A stretch of 64,000 nt of DNA, from positions 1-64,000 of the forward strand of contig VZRG01002954.1 in NCBI GenBank assembly GCA_013397435.1. The letters run 5' to 3'. The notes under the pieces are model-generated. The model was not told where the DNA came from and made no database searches. It worked only from the letters and a program-made list of their open reading frames with translations. Shown here in pieces: positions 48,801 to 63,800 of this stretch. Each line of letters begins with the position of its first letter. The stretch's first letter is position 1. The translations under genes and the position numbers were made by a program. This DNA comes from Erythrocercus mccallii. Taxonomy: Eukaryota > Chordata > Aves > Passeriformes > Dicruridae.

Positions 48801-51800
48801 TACATCATCATCTGACTTGTTTGGAAGTTGGTCTCTGCTACAGTCTGAATTCTGTGTTAGCTAGAGGCATTATCTTTTACAGCCTTTTCCATAGTAACCC
48901 TATCAGTGGACAGGTGGTTAACACAAGATATTTCCAGTGAGGCCACAAATCCAGAGTGGGTTTCTGAGATGAGCCTTGGTCTAAGTAGTCTGAATTCTTG
49001 CCTGACTGTCTTTAAAACAGACAAATCCTCTCTTTAATCCAAAGTTCTTAGGTAAAACAGTTATACAGTGTTTATTAGTGTATTAGTGTATTATCACATA
49101 AAATCCAATTCTCTGACACTTTAAACTTCTTATTTCATTTTCTGCCACACACCTTTGGTGTAATGAAGAAGTACTGAGACGCCCTTTTTCTACAAGCAGT
49201 TTCCACAACCATTTCAAAAACTCTTCTCTCATTCATTGGATCCATTCCCTGAAAAACAAAAAATCTGTTTTCTCTACTATGTCATAAGCATCTGTATATA
49301 GAAAGGGCAATACCACACTAATGATCCTCACCTGATTTATTTCATCAACAACCCTGAAAGGACATCTGTTGAGTTCTTGCAGAGCCATCAGGTATAACAT
49401 AGTGGAAACTGTTTTCTCACCTCCACTGTGATGATACGGAGACAACTCATGAAGCTCAGTGCTACTGTGAAACTTGACTCTAATGCGAATTCCATACTTC
49501 TCATACTCCTCCTGTGAAAGCCAGTACCTTTTAAAACTCATTTTCTTTGTATTATAGCTTATTTTATGATGACATGCAAACTAAAGGACATTTATAAAAT
49601 ATATGGGTCTACCAACCAAGTTCAACGTAAAATCAATATATATCAATATATTAATTCTGGTTCATCTATATATATTGTTTCATCTGTTTTCCTTAACTCC
49701 TATCTACTTTTGCTAGAGAATTTCCAATACCATTCCCTTTCCATGACTTTGATTTGTTAATTCCTGTTAATAAAGGCTTCATAAGTAGTAAGAACATCAA
49801 CAGGAAAATAAAAATCTTGGCTAGAAAAAGAAGAAAGCAACATCCCTATAAATCCCATTCATCAGAAAAAAACCCCTTAGGATACTATCAATTTGAACAG
49901 TGGAGTAATGGGATGTGTGTAGGTTGAGTACCAATCTAAACCTCTTCAAGTGCAAGCAGCACAAAATCCATCAGGACAGCCATTTCCTTTTCATACTTCA
50001 ATGGGAAAACCACACACAAGGATTTAAACCCTGGCTTATTTTTAACAGGAAAGTGAAACTCATTAGCAGTCTCAGCCAATGATGCAAGGTATCAGGATAA
50101 CAGATGTGGTTCAAAAGAAGGACCACAAAATAAAATGCATTCATGCTTAGGATGAAAAAGAGATCTTCAGAGTACTCTCTATTATTCCTGAAGCTGTGTT
50201 CAGTGGCCACTGAGTTCACTTGGTTGGTCAGAGCACAACGCTAACAACACTGAAGTTGTGGTTGTGTATGGGCCATTTACGTAAGAGCTGGACTTGATGA
50301 TCCTTGTCAGTCCTTCCAACTTATCTGTGATTCTGCCAGTTGCTCTGATTACAACTTCATGTATAAATAAAACCCAGAATCTAAGGTCTCTAGGCCCACT
50401 GTAATTTCAGCTGCATTGGCAAAGACTGAAACTAGGCTGGAAAAAGTGAACAACATACAGGCTAGCAAAACCAAATAAAAAAGATTCATGTGAAACACAG
50501 CCATGATGTGTGAGTCAGACCTTGACTACTGTCACACTATTTTGAATGCCAGTTTGTATACAGATGACACTGTTTGTGACAGATGTTCCAAAACCTGACA
50601 AAAATGATGCTCAAAACTCCTTGTGGTGTATCAAGGAATGTGAGGGTTATCATGGCTAGCAGTACAAGTTCTGGCTACTAAGTGTTACCAAGGAAAGTCA
50701 GTCTGTCACAGAGGCTTCTGCTAGGATGTTAAGGAAGAACCCAGTGAAGCATTTCACACTGTATCATAGAATCACTTAGGCTGGAAAAGGCCTCTGAGAT
50801 CAGAGCCCAGCCTATAACCAAACACCAACCTGGCAAATAGACCATGGCACTAAGTGGTCTGTCCAGTCATCCCTTAAGCACCTCCAGGGATCGTGACCCC
50901 ATCAACCTCCCTCCCTAGTCCATTCCATGTTTAATCACCCTTTCCGTAAAGAAGTTCCTCCTAATATCCAATTCCTCCTATTATCCAATGGTGACAGCAG
51001 GTAGTGTCACCAAAGACATCTCAAGATTCCTATAAGGCAGACTAACAGAGGCTTGAACTTCAGTGTCACAGAAATATTTCTAATAAAACATCATTCTATC
51101 TCAAGAGTCTCTTCGTATCTACAGGCAAGGCAAAAGATTCTTCTGAAGAGAATGGTAAGGAATACAAACTCAGGAACAGATTATCTACTCTTTTAGATTG
51201 TAAGCATTGATCCCTTGAGGAAAGAAGTTTTACTCACTGGCACAGAACTGCTAGATGTTTGTGACATCTTTGCTACAGAAAAGCAAGACCTTCCAAAGAA
51301 GAGATTCAGAAAGGCGCTCCGCACGCCTTTTGCTTTTAAACTACTTTACTGTTCCTTCTGTGTTGTCGCTCCCAACATACTTTTATCTAAAGGACAGTTT
51401 TTGTGTAATAGTGATCTGTCAAGGTAATTGCTGGATTCAGGATGACCTGAAAAGTCTGCATTTTAATGTTCTATTGTTTCATATTACTAGTCTCCAGGTA
51501 AACATTTTTATGCAGTTCATATAAAGAGCGTTACCACTCTTCTGCCCTGAGTAATAACTGCCACTGCTATTTTAAGAAAAGCTGCTTGAGTAATTTACAA
51601 CAGCAAAAAAAGCCAGAAAAGAATTATTGTGGTAACTTTCACTATTGTGTAGTCTATGTGTTAACATACGAAAGTCTTGACATAATCATTTCAATTATCA
51701 ATTTCAAACAAAATACCAAATTTCCCTCTCCTGTTCATTGCAGTGAATATTTCTCCCCAAGTTCTCTACTGATGCTTTAAGCTCTTCACTAGAGGTAAAC

Positions 51801-54800
51801 CCTACCTATAAAGGTTACTGAGACAGTAACGGGATGGGCCAAATGACTGTCTTCAGAACATAAAAAATGCCCCGAGACTCCAATAGAAACTACATGTAGA
51901 ACCAAATCAATTCAACACCTAATAATAAAAGATTTAGATGATAATAGAGGACAAAAATTAGCTAAAAATGCAGAATTAAATCATAAGCTTCATAAATCTG
52001 AGTAACAACTAAGTAAATACAATGTTTCTAACCAAGCTCTGCAAGTTGCAGGCCTATTCCAAAAGTCAGGAGGATGAAGACCTAGTTGACAGGATAAAGA
52101 CTCACTTGCCTTCAATCAGAATGATAAGTCAGTTCTAGTACACCAAAAGTGTTAAGTAACAGTTCAGTGTTTTTTAAAAAAATCTCCACATGACAACTTG
52201 TTATTTTTCTCTAGCAATATAAAACCGAAACATTATGCAAGAAAATATGAATGTTATACAAAAAATCAATCATACCTCATTTTCCATATGAAGATCAACT
52301 TCACCAACACACTGCATAGAACTAAAGAACCTACTGAACTTTCCATTAATTTGTTCAATCATTACTTTCAAGAGGCTTAGCCACTTTTCCTTGACCTAAA
52401 AGTAGACATATCCACATAAAATCAATTTAAGAACTGAATTTTCTCTTGGAGATAGCATTTACATTGAGAAAACATTGTAATTAGGGAAGTTAACGTTTCA
52501 CTTTACACTCAAAACAATCTGAAATGTTACCCTTTATTTCTGTACATACATTCCTACAATGATGTAGAATTACAATAATGATACAGAGGTAATAACTTGA
52601 GCTATTACCTGTGAAATGTTTTGCTTATAGTTACTCAATTCATTTTTCTTTTCCTCTAGATATTCTGTCAACTGCTGTATTTCCTGTGTTTGCTTATTGT
52701 ATTCTTCAACAACCTGCCAGAATAAAAAACAAGTAGTCAGCAAAATATTTGCTAATTCTAACCGTGACAGTAAAAATACCACACTCCACTGATACTGTTC
52801 AAACACAATTACACCGACTACTGCACTGCACACTAAACAAGACATATTTTTAGCTTTAAAGCAAGGAAACCATAAAGCTTTGTTTCTCTCAGATTATTGA
52901 GAAAAACTTTTTTTTTAAAGGCATCTTTTTTAAAGAACCTACTTGGAATCTGAGTAGATGCAGAATCTAATATTTACAGCACATTGTTCCTACTGTCTAG
53001 CTTATTATACCAAGAGATCTACCACAGAATGGGAAACAAATACAATGTGGATAGAGGGGGAGGGAAAGTAGTCAACATACTGAAGCACTGAGGCCTGCGA
53101 AACAGGAAGCCCTGATTTTCTCTTCATTCAGAAAAGCATCAATTTCCTCCAATGTGTTTGGAAGAGTCTGAAAAGCCTACAAAACAAAGGATTGCATGTT
53201 ACAAAGCAATACTAATGAAGGACTCCAGTTTTCTTTAAAAAAAAGAACTGAATAAAACAAAAACTATTTTGTTACTTTTAATCAGGGTGTCACATACTCA
53301 AAATTTAACATAGCAAGATTCCCTCACTAACTATTCTGGACAGAGAAAGAAGAATGTTGAAGTGTTGTTACATAATAGCCATACATAATTAGTTGCTCCT
53401 TAGTTGCCTATTTTGTGCAGGCATAAATACTCAGAGGCTCCGTACAAGACATGGACTATGCTAGATAAGCCATGCAAACGAATACTTGTAAGAGGCTGGG
53501 CTCAGACCTCAGTTCTTTTGTGTTGCTCCATTAGAGCAGGAAGGTAGAAAAATATGGCCTCTATTTATTTCTGTGAACACGAGACTGTGGATTTCAACTG
53601 GAATTACAGATCTAATTTTCTCTCCCTTATGCACAAAACAAAATGGTAGTCAAAGGGTATCTCAGCACTATTTTAAAGGTGGTTTAAAAGGCTTATGACA
53701 GTAACAGAAGTATATGTGATCCTTTACTGGGAGCCTTCTAATAAAAAATATACAATATTCTTTGCAGGAGAAGTGAAAAATTCAGGAGATATGTGACAAT
53801 TTCTTTTTGTACATACAACTTTAAATTCTTCTGGAAAATCTTGATCTGGACCCAATCTGCAGACGTATCGAGCTTGCTTCATCAACTCAATACACTTCTC
53901 ATAAAGAAGTTGCTTCCTATTATCCAGTTCATGAAAACGTTGCTGTTAGAAATATTAGAAGATATTTTAAAAAAATCACCATTTTTTAATATATTATTGT
54001 GAATTTTGAGAGTCAACACTAGCACACTAGCAACAAACCACATCTGAAGCAGAAAAAGGAGGTGAAACCGGACTATTAAAATACCAAAAAAATTTGCTTC
54101 ATCTAACAGAACTCACGATACCTCTCTGCTCATCAAGTCAAGAGATGCCATGGTAAACTGATCAAGAGCAAGTTCTTCAGAAACAGCTAAATTTATTTTC
54201 TCTCAGCTTAACAAGATTCAAGAGTTATCTTCCAAAGTTTTACTGCTGTGTAGTTCAGCTAAATATAGGAGCCCTCCAGTGGTGAAAAAAAATCAGTTTT
54301 CATTTGGAAATCATACAATTACAGCAATGCTTATTCCACAGTTTTAAAATAGAGGACACAGACACTGATAGTCACTCATTACTTTCTGGAACTGTAATTG
54401 ATCTTTATTTACTAAATTCAACAGAAGTCGTAGTAATGGGTATGATCATTAGTGATCATCTCACACCCACAAGAGTTAGGGCTGCTGTTCCCAGCAGGTA
54501 TCAACTCAAAAACCCCTGTTCTTCCCTCCCTCTCCACCAAGCACTACAAAATCTATCTTTGCATGACAGATTAGCATTTCACAACCTCCACAAACACACT
54601 GTAAAAACATTTTTCTATACTGCGTTGGTGTTTTCAGAAAGGTTGGAAAAATTTTAGGAGACATCTGTTTTAGATGACCCCTTTTACTTCATGAAGTCTA
54701 TTGCAGAGGAGGGAAATGTCACATGGGTTGCAAGGACTGGCATTAGAACCATACAGATAAAACAGTAAAGGGAGGATGTCCCTCCTTTTCTTTACAGCCA

Positions 54801-57800
54801 AGATCTGAAGCTATACTGAATTAGCATAAATACAACAGCATAATAGTTATGTTCTATTGTAATAGTATTTTGGATCCCACAAATTTAAAAGTCAACTGGT
54901 TTTATCTGAAATATTCTGACATGATAATGAAGGCAAAAGATCCCATGAGAGGCACCCATAATTTTTTTATACAAGAAGCATAAATTTTATGTGTTTGATC
55001 ATTTCCAGAGCCCAAATCAATTCTGGATCATCTGAAGTGGGGAATCTCATTTCTCAGTGTATATAAAGCTCCCACTTGAAGGGAACTCTGCAGAGCTGCA
55101 TGAAACAAAATTTCAAGTTGATCTGTAGGCACTTGAATTCTGAAACAGATTCAATACTGAATATGCCTGATCCAAGCTAAGGTAAGTAAAATTCTTCAGT
55201 GAAGAGGAGAATACATATTTGGCAGGAGAAACTTCAGTATGTGACAGAAAAACTAGATAGCAATAGATATTTGACGTTACTAGGAAGTATGTACTAGAAT
55301 AAATGCACTGACAGTTCAACAAGCCAAGTTTCAATATTCACTCAACTTTGCAAGTTGACTGTCAATGCCAATATACAAAATAATATTTAGACAAATATAA
55401 ATAAAATTACACAAGTTTTGATTCCTTATTTCTTCTATATATTAAAAAATGTGTGGCAACGTTAATGTTCTTGTTGGTTTCCTGAGTGGGCCTCAATAGG
55501 ACTCCATTTGACTAATACACATCTTTTACTAAGAAGGAGACAATTTTTAAGAATTGTCAGAATGTTATAAATCAAAAATCCTGTCTACTGATCTGACCAG
55601 ACATTTAACTACGTACCAGCCCAAGTTGCTCCCTAAATGATGATGTGTGCAGACAACTAGAAACATTAAATGAATTTCCCAGTGACAATATACATTACTG
55701 ACACGAGGTTCATGGCTTTGTAATCATTCTTACTCCTTACTGATCTCCAGCAATTAAATGATTTTCACTGAACTTTGATAAACTGAGTAAAAGATGCACC
55801 ATGTGTAAGAACTTATGCAACAGTGGTTTCCTAAGTAACATGCTGGACTTGTCTCTGTGTTCAAGTTATTTTCTGCTCCTCTTAAAAAGCTCTCCTCTAT
55901 CTAATTTTCCTGCAAGTGACGGTACTATAATGAGTGGTTTTCTAACTACATGCTAAAACCATTCTTCTTGGAAGCACCCATCCAGGCAAAATAACTATTT
56001 CCTACTATTCAAGCAGCTTTTCAATTTTTACTTTTATCTTTATGATCAAATTGAATTACTAGGTTATAGTTGGCTGAACTCTTGCAAGACAAAGAAATAT
56101 CCCCAACTCACCACCCTTTACTTTGACGGTTTATTCCCCAATGCATTGAAAGATTGTACTACTACACAAATACAAAAATTTGTATTGCTTTGCAGCAATC
56201 CACAAGCAATGACAGCATCCTCTGCTCTTTGAAATGTGTACTTGCTGTGCAACTAACTCCACAGACTTTTTACTTGAAGAGAGCATAGCTTCCTAATACA
56301 ATCTACCAAGAGAAGGACCATTCAGACTCTCTTCTGTCCTCCAAGAAAGGCATTTAATTACAGTATGAAAAAATGAGCTAAGAAAGAATGGTAAAATAGC
56401 TCTATTATGCTGCTGCACTTTCTGGTTCATCTTGAGCTTGTACTTCTCATGTGGCTTGGAGCTCTTTGTTTATGGACAGACTCAGAAGAAAGTAATCCTT
56501 TGAGTAACATCTGGCCCTTTTGCACACTTTTTATTACAATAAAAAGATCCAGGATAAGGGGACTGAGAGGCACACTTTCACAGCAGCTTAGCTGTCTTAA
56601 CTGAGGATGGCAAAGCTACTATTCTGCTTTAAATGAAGAGGCTGAAGTCAAACCACAGAAATCAAGGCTAAATATTTAGCAGTACTAACACCCACTTCTC
56701 AACAAAGACACAGAAGCATCCTTTTCAACACCATAAAGGTTTCCCAGTGAGATGTTTCCATAGTAGATACCCCAGTATTCATAAATATTGTTACCTGTGC
56801 AGCTCTTAGTTGTACAGTTCCTGCTTTGAACTCTGATTGTAGTCTGTTCTTCTCAGCAGTCACTCTGGTCATCTGAAGAGCCAAAGCTACTTTGACCATG
56901 TTCAGTGGTATGATCCCCTACACACAGGAAAATAGAGCAGGGCTTTTTTCACCAGACTCAAAACTGATATAATCACTACTTTAGAAACTACCCATCCTTT
57001 TAGGTGTAACATACAATCTCACGCTGCATTCAGCTCATCAGTACTGCTATCAAATACAATGAAAAGTGGTGACCCAAGTTCTTCAAGATGCATAGTCCTC
57101 ATGCACTTTTAAATGTTATCTATGTATGATTTCTGTAACTTCAACCAAATAGATGTAAACACAAATACACACACTTTCAACCTGCAATTTTACATCAATC
57201 CTCCCTCCTCCCATTCTCTCTCCCTTTACTACATACCAACGTGAAATATAAGAAAAGCTAAGGCTATCTCAACTGTTGCTCAGAGAGAAGAATCCAACAG
57301 GTGGATTTTGGTGGATGTCATGTATCACACATAGAGATGGCAAAAGGTCCAAAAATAAACACAAAAGACATATGCATCTTGTAATGACAATGCAATTGAC
57401 TGACAAGATGTACAGCAACTCTTATACCTGATGGCATAACCGGAACAGCACATGACCACTAAACAAGGCTGTGTTTGGCAAGTTACATAACGGACTTTAC
57501 TGATCACCAGAACCTGGTTTGACAACATTGACATTAAAATGTCTGTTTTTTTTAAAACTATTCAGCCTCAGGAACAGTCCAGAGGCTTGAAAACCATAAC
57601 AGATTGTTTACTGCCCAAAGGGTAGCTATAATTATGAGCCACTGAAAGCAACTGTTTATCATGTTTTTTATGATCTGCATATAAATACAAATGAATCCTC
57701 TCCTTTAGTGAAAGGGAAGATAAGGTTTCAACTGGAGACCTAGGGGACCTACAAGACAAAATTTTGAGAGTGCTAGCATCTGACCACAATGCTGAGCCAA

Positions 57801-60800
57801 GGTCTGAGATCTTCGCTATTTGTCATTTCAACACAAAATTGTATGAATACACAACAGTATGAAGCTGGGCAAAGGAAAAAGTTTGTTTCCAATACTCTTA
57901 TGGAATTTTAAAATAATTATCAGAAATACAAACTAAAAAAAATTTAAAAGGAGATGAAAAATTTAAAAAGTTAGTATTATTCAACAATTAAGAAAGCTAG
58001 CTTGAAAACATTGATAGTAACAAATGTGGCATGCCTCCTATGTAAATTGCAAGAATTGGACTTTTCATAAAAAGTGGAACACATATCAAGTTAAAAATAC
58101 ATACCTTAATGAGATGCATCAATTCAGTAACAAGTTCTGCCTTCTGTTTATTTATTTCTTTGATCTTTACATTTGCCAGCTGAAATTCCTTCTCCAGGTC
58201 AATAGCATCTTGTTCTAGCTGTCTTAAACTATAGAAGGAAACAATATTTGATTAATCATTATTAAAAAGAAATTGTATTAAAGTACAAAAATTCTTAAAC
58301 TTGATCACAAACCAACAGTTAGCAAGAATAGGAATTTTTAATCCAAAACATTCCAAACACATTGGAGGCATTCCCAGCCTATGCACTTTAAACCAAAGAA
58401 ATACAACACACAAAAAACTAACAGCTAAAGAAACTCTGCTTTTGGCTATTAACAGCATCACTCAGCATGCACAGTCCTTTACTTCTGTAAATTTCAAATT
58501 ACAGAAAAGAAAATCAGTGTAAGGAATGATACTTTTCTTCTTCTAATAATTCTTTGCAACAATACAACACAGGCAAGTTCAGAAAGTTTACTTATTTCTT
58601 GTTACATATTCTAGCCAAAAAAATAATTGTATCCTCATCTTAGTGCAGAAAAATGGAATTCTCTCTTCTTTTAGACCTTCAGAGCATGGAAGAGGAACCA
58701 TGACATTTAGTGAGCTGCAAAGCACTTGGAGATCTTCCAAAACTGCTAAACAGACCAAGAGGATGATACAGGAAACTACAAACTGGTCATTTTCACTTTC
58801 ATCCCTGGGAAAATTGTAAAGCAAGTCCCTTCAGGAAGCAATTCTAGGGGCACAGCGGAGAAGGTGATCATGGAGACTGATCAAGCATTTACCAAGGGCA
58901 TGTCATACCTCATAAACCCAACCTCAAAGCAAGGACGTGACAGGAGATCAAGTGATGGCCACTTACGTCAATTTTAGCTTTCTGTTAGGGTACCTGATAA
59001 AAGCTCATCTGCACACATATAAAAGAGCAGTTGGCAGAAGCCCAAATAATACCAAGAATCTTGGCTACATCCAGGCCCACCACAGGAGCCATCAATCCAT
59101 GAAATGCCCATCTCCACAAGCCCAAAGGAGCACAGGGCCATGGGAGCAGATGGGAATGCAAATTCAGGACTCAAGAGAAAGGGACACCCTGTACCAGAAA
59201 GCCTCAGCACCATTATCCAGGTGGGAAACCCAACAGTGTAATCAATACCAAGGCACCCTTTGCATTGAAGGGGGGTTGCTTTCTTGCACTACAATTGAAT
59301 CACAGAATCAGTTAGGTTGGAAAAGACCTTAAGATCATGGAGTCCAACCACTAACCTAACACAGCCAGATCCTCACTATGTTCCTAAGAGCCACACCTAC
59401 ACGTCATGTTACAAACCAAAAAAGTAACTGAAATAAAACAAAAAGCCTCTCTTCCAGGCAATGATACAGCTCTCATGTAATTTCAGACTCTGAAATACAA
59501 AAGTAATATCTGAAAAATACTATTGTCAAGTAAGTCTACAGGGGTACCACTCTGGTCTTCAGGGGCATGAGTGAACACCTGAGTCTGTGACTCCATCTGG
59601 AGGACTGAACAGCAGTCCCTGACCCTAATTTAAGGGGGAGCACAACCTTTGGTGACAGCTCTCCTGGCAAAGGGGAAGTCATACCACCTTTCCACCTTCC
59701 TTCCTCTGTAACAAACCAGTTTTTCTCCATTGACGGCAGTTTACCTGGAAACCCTGTGGTTTTGTGGCTCTTTCACATTTAATGGGCATTTCTGTCTGCA
59801 TTAGCAGTAGTGTGAATGCACCAAACTTGCTGCAGTCTATCTGTGGGATGCTTTGCATGACCTGAATTTCTCAGTGTCACTGAGCAGCCTCACTGCTGGG
59901 CAGTGAAGGTTCACCAGGGTTACCAACTGCTCACTGTAGCTCATGAATGTAAGGGTATCTTGTTGAAGCAGCAGAGTGTAAAAATTACATAGAGAAGACA
60001 AAACAGCGTTCCTACTTATGATACAGAAGATACCTAAATAAAAAGGTAATTATACAACATAACAAGCGGTCTTGTTTCTGACAATTTTCCTATTATCCCA
60101 GTGGAGACTGCCCTGCATCTCTGCTCCTAAAGGCCAAGACCTCCAGCTTCATTAGTCATCAATTCAGTGTCAAAAGAAACTTCAGTCTGTAATGGGTAAC
60201 ACTGGTGCCCTTGACTGAACAAAGTTATTTAACCCCTGCAGTCAAAAAGCCACTATTAGCTGCCACTACTGAGACTCCAGCCAAGCTGTTCAGCCCTCAG
60301 CCCAGTTCTTTGCATCGCCTGTGGAACAGCAAAGTTCTGGACACTGTATTATAGAAATAGACATTACAGGATGCAGCAGAGAGGCATAGGACTCTTACCA
60401 TTACATATTCAAGAGTGCAAACAAAAGTGAGGGAAGGGAGGAACTAGATAACTTGGAGAATAACACATACAGGAAAACACCTCTGTTATGAGGATAAGAT
60501 GGACACTTAGATGTAAATAGTGGGCTGGTTGCCACCTTTGTCCAGCCATACCCAACTGGCACATTCTCTTTTTACTCAACTCAGTTTCTCCCTCTTTTCT
60601 TGGACAAAGGAGTCCACTCAGTACTTGTGTGTTTCGACATCTAAGTGCAAGCAATAATTGTAGTCAAATCACAAGTCAGAGGGGGAGCTTGCTTGCTTGT
60701 GATGGCTGCACCTGAAGAGACCAGAGTGAGTGTACCTAAGTGACAGCCACTGGAGTGGGATGATACAATCACCACGGCGCCAGCACAAAAGTACAAGTGT

Positions 60801-63800
60801 GCAAGAGAATGTTGGATCCCTAATAAAAAAAATGTGGTTCTGTGGTTACTCTTGGTTTGTTGTCCCTGCCCAGAAGTCAGTACTAAGGATTATGTTCTGG
60901 GTCCTGTCCTATTTAACACTCCTGACAGTGACATGGAAGAGAAGAGAGGGCCCTGTTGTCAGGTTTTTAGACAATGAACTAGGAGGGAGCAATAGGCCTG
61001 CAGCTCAGAGGGCGACCAGCTCTGAGGCTGGTGAAGTGGCTGACAGAAGGTTCACAAGATTCAGCATGGACACATGCAGAATCCTGTCCTGGGAACACAG
61101 TGGGTCTGGCAGTGATACAAGCTCAGGACAGACTGGCTGCAGCAAAGCTCTGCAGGGAAGGACTTGAGGTATTAGTGCATAGTGAGCTGCACATAAACAA
61201 GCAGTGCACCCTGGCAGCAAACATGGTCCTTGGCTGTATAAGGGAAGGACAGGCAGGGTAAGTGATTTCTCCTCTCTGTTCAGCAACACACACAGTTTGG
61301 ACCACTGTGCCAAACAAACCTCAACAACTTGGTACAAACTTAGAGAACAACCAAGATAGTCCAGGGCTATAGAACACGCTCTATCAGCACAGGATGAGGG
61401 TGCTCTGTTTATTCACCGTACACAAGAGACTAATAACAACAGCCTCGCATCATTCCACCATGGAAACCACTGACAGGATGGAACAAAGTTCTCTTATGAG
61501 GTGCACAGTAGAAGAATTGATAGCATTCCTAAGTTGAAACAAGAAAGATCCAGCCAGGATGTTAATGTTGTCTGCACTACCTTCTGGGATTGTGTGCTTA
61601 AATGAAAACCTGTTGAACCATGCCCAGATTCTGCCTTATGACAAAGGGTTACAGACAAAATAATTGCAGAGGCCCAGAGAAATAAAAGATATGTAATGAA
61701 TAATACTATGGACAATTGGAGTCTTACTCAATCCCTGACACTCTTAACTTAGTACCATTTATGCACATTATGTTATTATCTATATATGTGCTACAAAGAA
61801 CAATAACCTAATTTTTGAGTAAATACATGCAGTGATAGTTGACTAGAATCCTATGATTTTATTACAGAAAATCATCTGGAACACTGCTACATACTGTTTC
61901 AGATACTGTCGTAACTTCTAAACACCTTCCTTGTCTTGATTATCACCTGTGCCTGATGCTCAACTACTGGTTACTTTTTAAGGGTAAAAGCACACTGCAG
62001 TAAGAGAAATTAAAAATATCTTTGCTTTTAAAATGATAACATAGATATCATACATTTTTCATAGATAACATAGCTTGTTTCATACCTATCATACTTCACA
62101 CCAATTTTTGATTCCAACTGCCTCCTCCGGTTTCCTCTCTCTAAGAGCTCCTTCTTCTCTTGCCTGAGCTTATTGTCCTTGTGTTCCAGAAGTTTCTGTC
62201 TGTTAAACAGTGCAGTCAAACGTGCATCCAATGACTTTAACGTATTACTGATGTCCTAAAATAAAAGAACATGCACCACTAGCATTCATACTGCACACCA
62301 TACCAACACATGCAAGTAGGCTCAACTTAATGCATGATAAAATGGGTAGTAGTCTACAATATACACAGTTACAGAAATACATTTCTACCTGTTGCTGGTT
62401 TTCCAACTGTCCTCTTTCATCCATATCTACTGAACTAGTGAGATATTGTGCCTCTCTCAAGCAGGTGTTACTAGAGAGCTTTTGTTTTGTGTAATAAGAT
62501 ACTTTAATAATGTATCTTTCTTCTGGTGTATACATTTGCCTCAGACTGGTCTCCTGCATGACCTAAGAAATACAGAAAAATATTAATTGGACAAAAGCAT
62601 TACTTAAGGCAATACAGAACAAGGAATAAATGTGATTGATAAACACAGAAAAAAACTTCAACTTATGCAAGACCTACACAACCGTTGTAAAAAGATACTA
62701 AGTTTAATGCAGCATTATACTTGTAATTCAGACTGCTCAGAAAAGAACTGTTGAGTTACTGTTGGAGTATATTACCGTAAGTTATTAAACAGGTCGGATT
62801 GTTAAGGTATTAGAGACACCAATAAAAAATTGTTAGCATTTGTACTGCATAGTGAACGTGGATCGTATTTGCTTCAGATATGTAACATGTTACAAAAACT
62901 GTGTAACAAAGACATAAAATACTCAAGAATTAATAGATGAAATCACGAAGTGAGCTGTAATGTTATTAGTCAAGCAAATGCATCTGTAGGAAAAAAGAAG
63001 CTGCTGGTTTTAAATGACTCATGACAAAAAGGATACTAAAAATAACTGAAGATTTACCATAACTCAAGATACATAAAGAGAAAAAATGTCCAGCAAACCA
63101 GAAACAACAAAGAGCCTCCACAAGTGATGCCTTTCAATAAACACCTACTTTATTCTCTAGCTCTGTCCAGTCTCTATTTCATGTCAGCCTTCCCAAGGCA
63201 TCATAGGGTAAGGTACATTTGACTAAAAATGTTGTTCAGTTTATATATGCAGCATCAGCTATATTCTGTCCATTAGATTTAGTGAATAATTAGGCTGACT
63301 GAATTTGTTAAAATGTCTTGTAATATGTTAGCCCATAATGAACTGTTCCCACTTCTACAGGGCAAACAAAAAGGATAAATAAAATTGCTAAAGCAATTTT
63401 TTGTGTTTTCCACATTTAATCACCGATTTCCAAAATAAATTTCCAAAACAAAACTCCACACCAGAGGTGCATTTGTGTTCTTCAGATACCTCACCCTTTC
63501 AATCATGTCTCTGGTCTTCTCTGTTCCCACAGGAACATCATGAACACGGTACTGGTAACAAAGGTAACTCATCACAGGAAGAGGAGCATCAAATAACTCT
63601 CGTAAATATGAAAAAAATCCATATCGGCTGAAGAAGACATAAAAAAAGCAAGCATCACAAATCAAATTCAGCAGGTAAGCAAGCTGAGTTTACTGAAGGG
63701 TCAGAGAGAAGTCCCATTAACCCAGAACTAAACTGGTGATAATTTGATTTGCATAAAAATTTCTAATATATAGCAACAAAACAAACCCACTGCATTTAAA

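Larger units (their letters stand above)
49512..52275 (-). other. SMC5: SMC5 intron between exons j and k
   Basis: This 2.76-kb intron contains two CR1 3' fragments in opposite orientations, at 50.2 and 50.8 kb. Otherwise it is unremarkable AT-rich DNA. Confidence 0.8.
58229..62085 (-). other. SMC5: SMC5 intron between exons d and e
   Basis: This is the largest SMC5 intron in the window (3.86 kb). It contains + strand CR1 pieces at both ends of a roughly 1.9-kb unassigned block that itself holds a - strand CR1 fragment. Confidence 0.8.
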
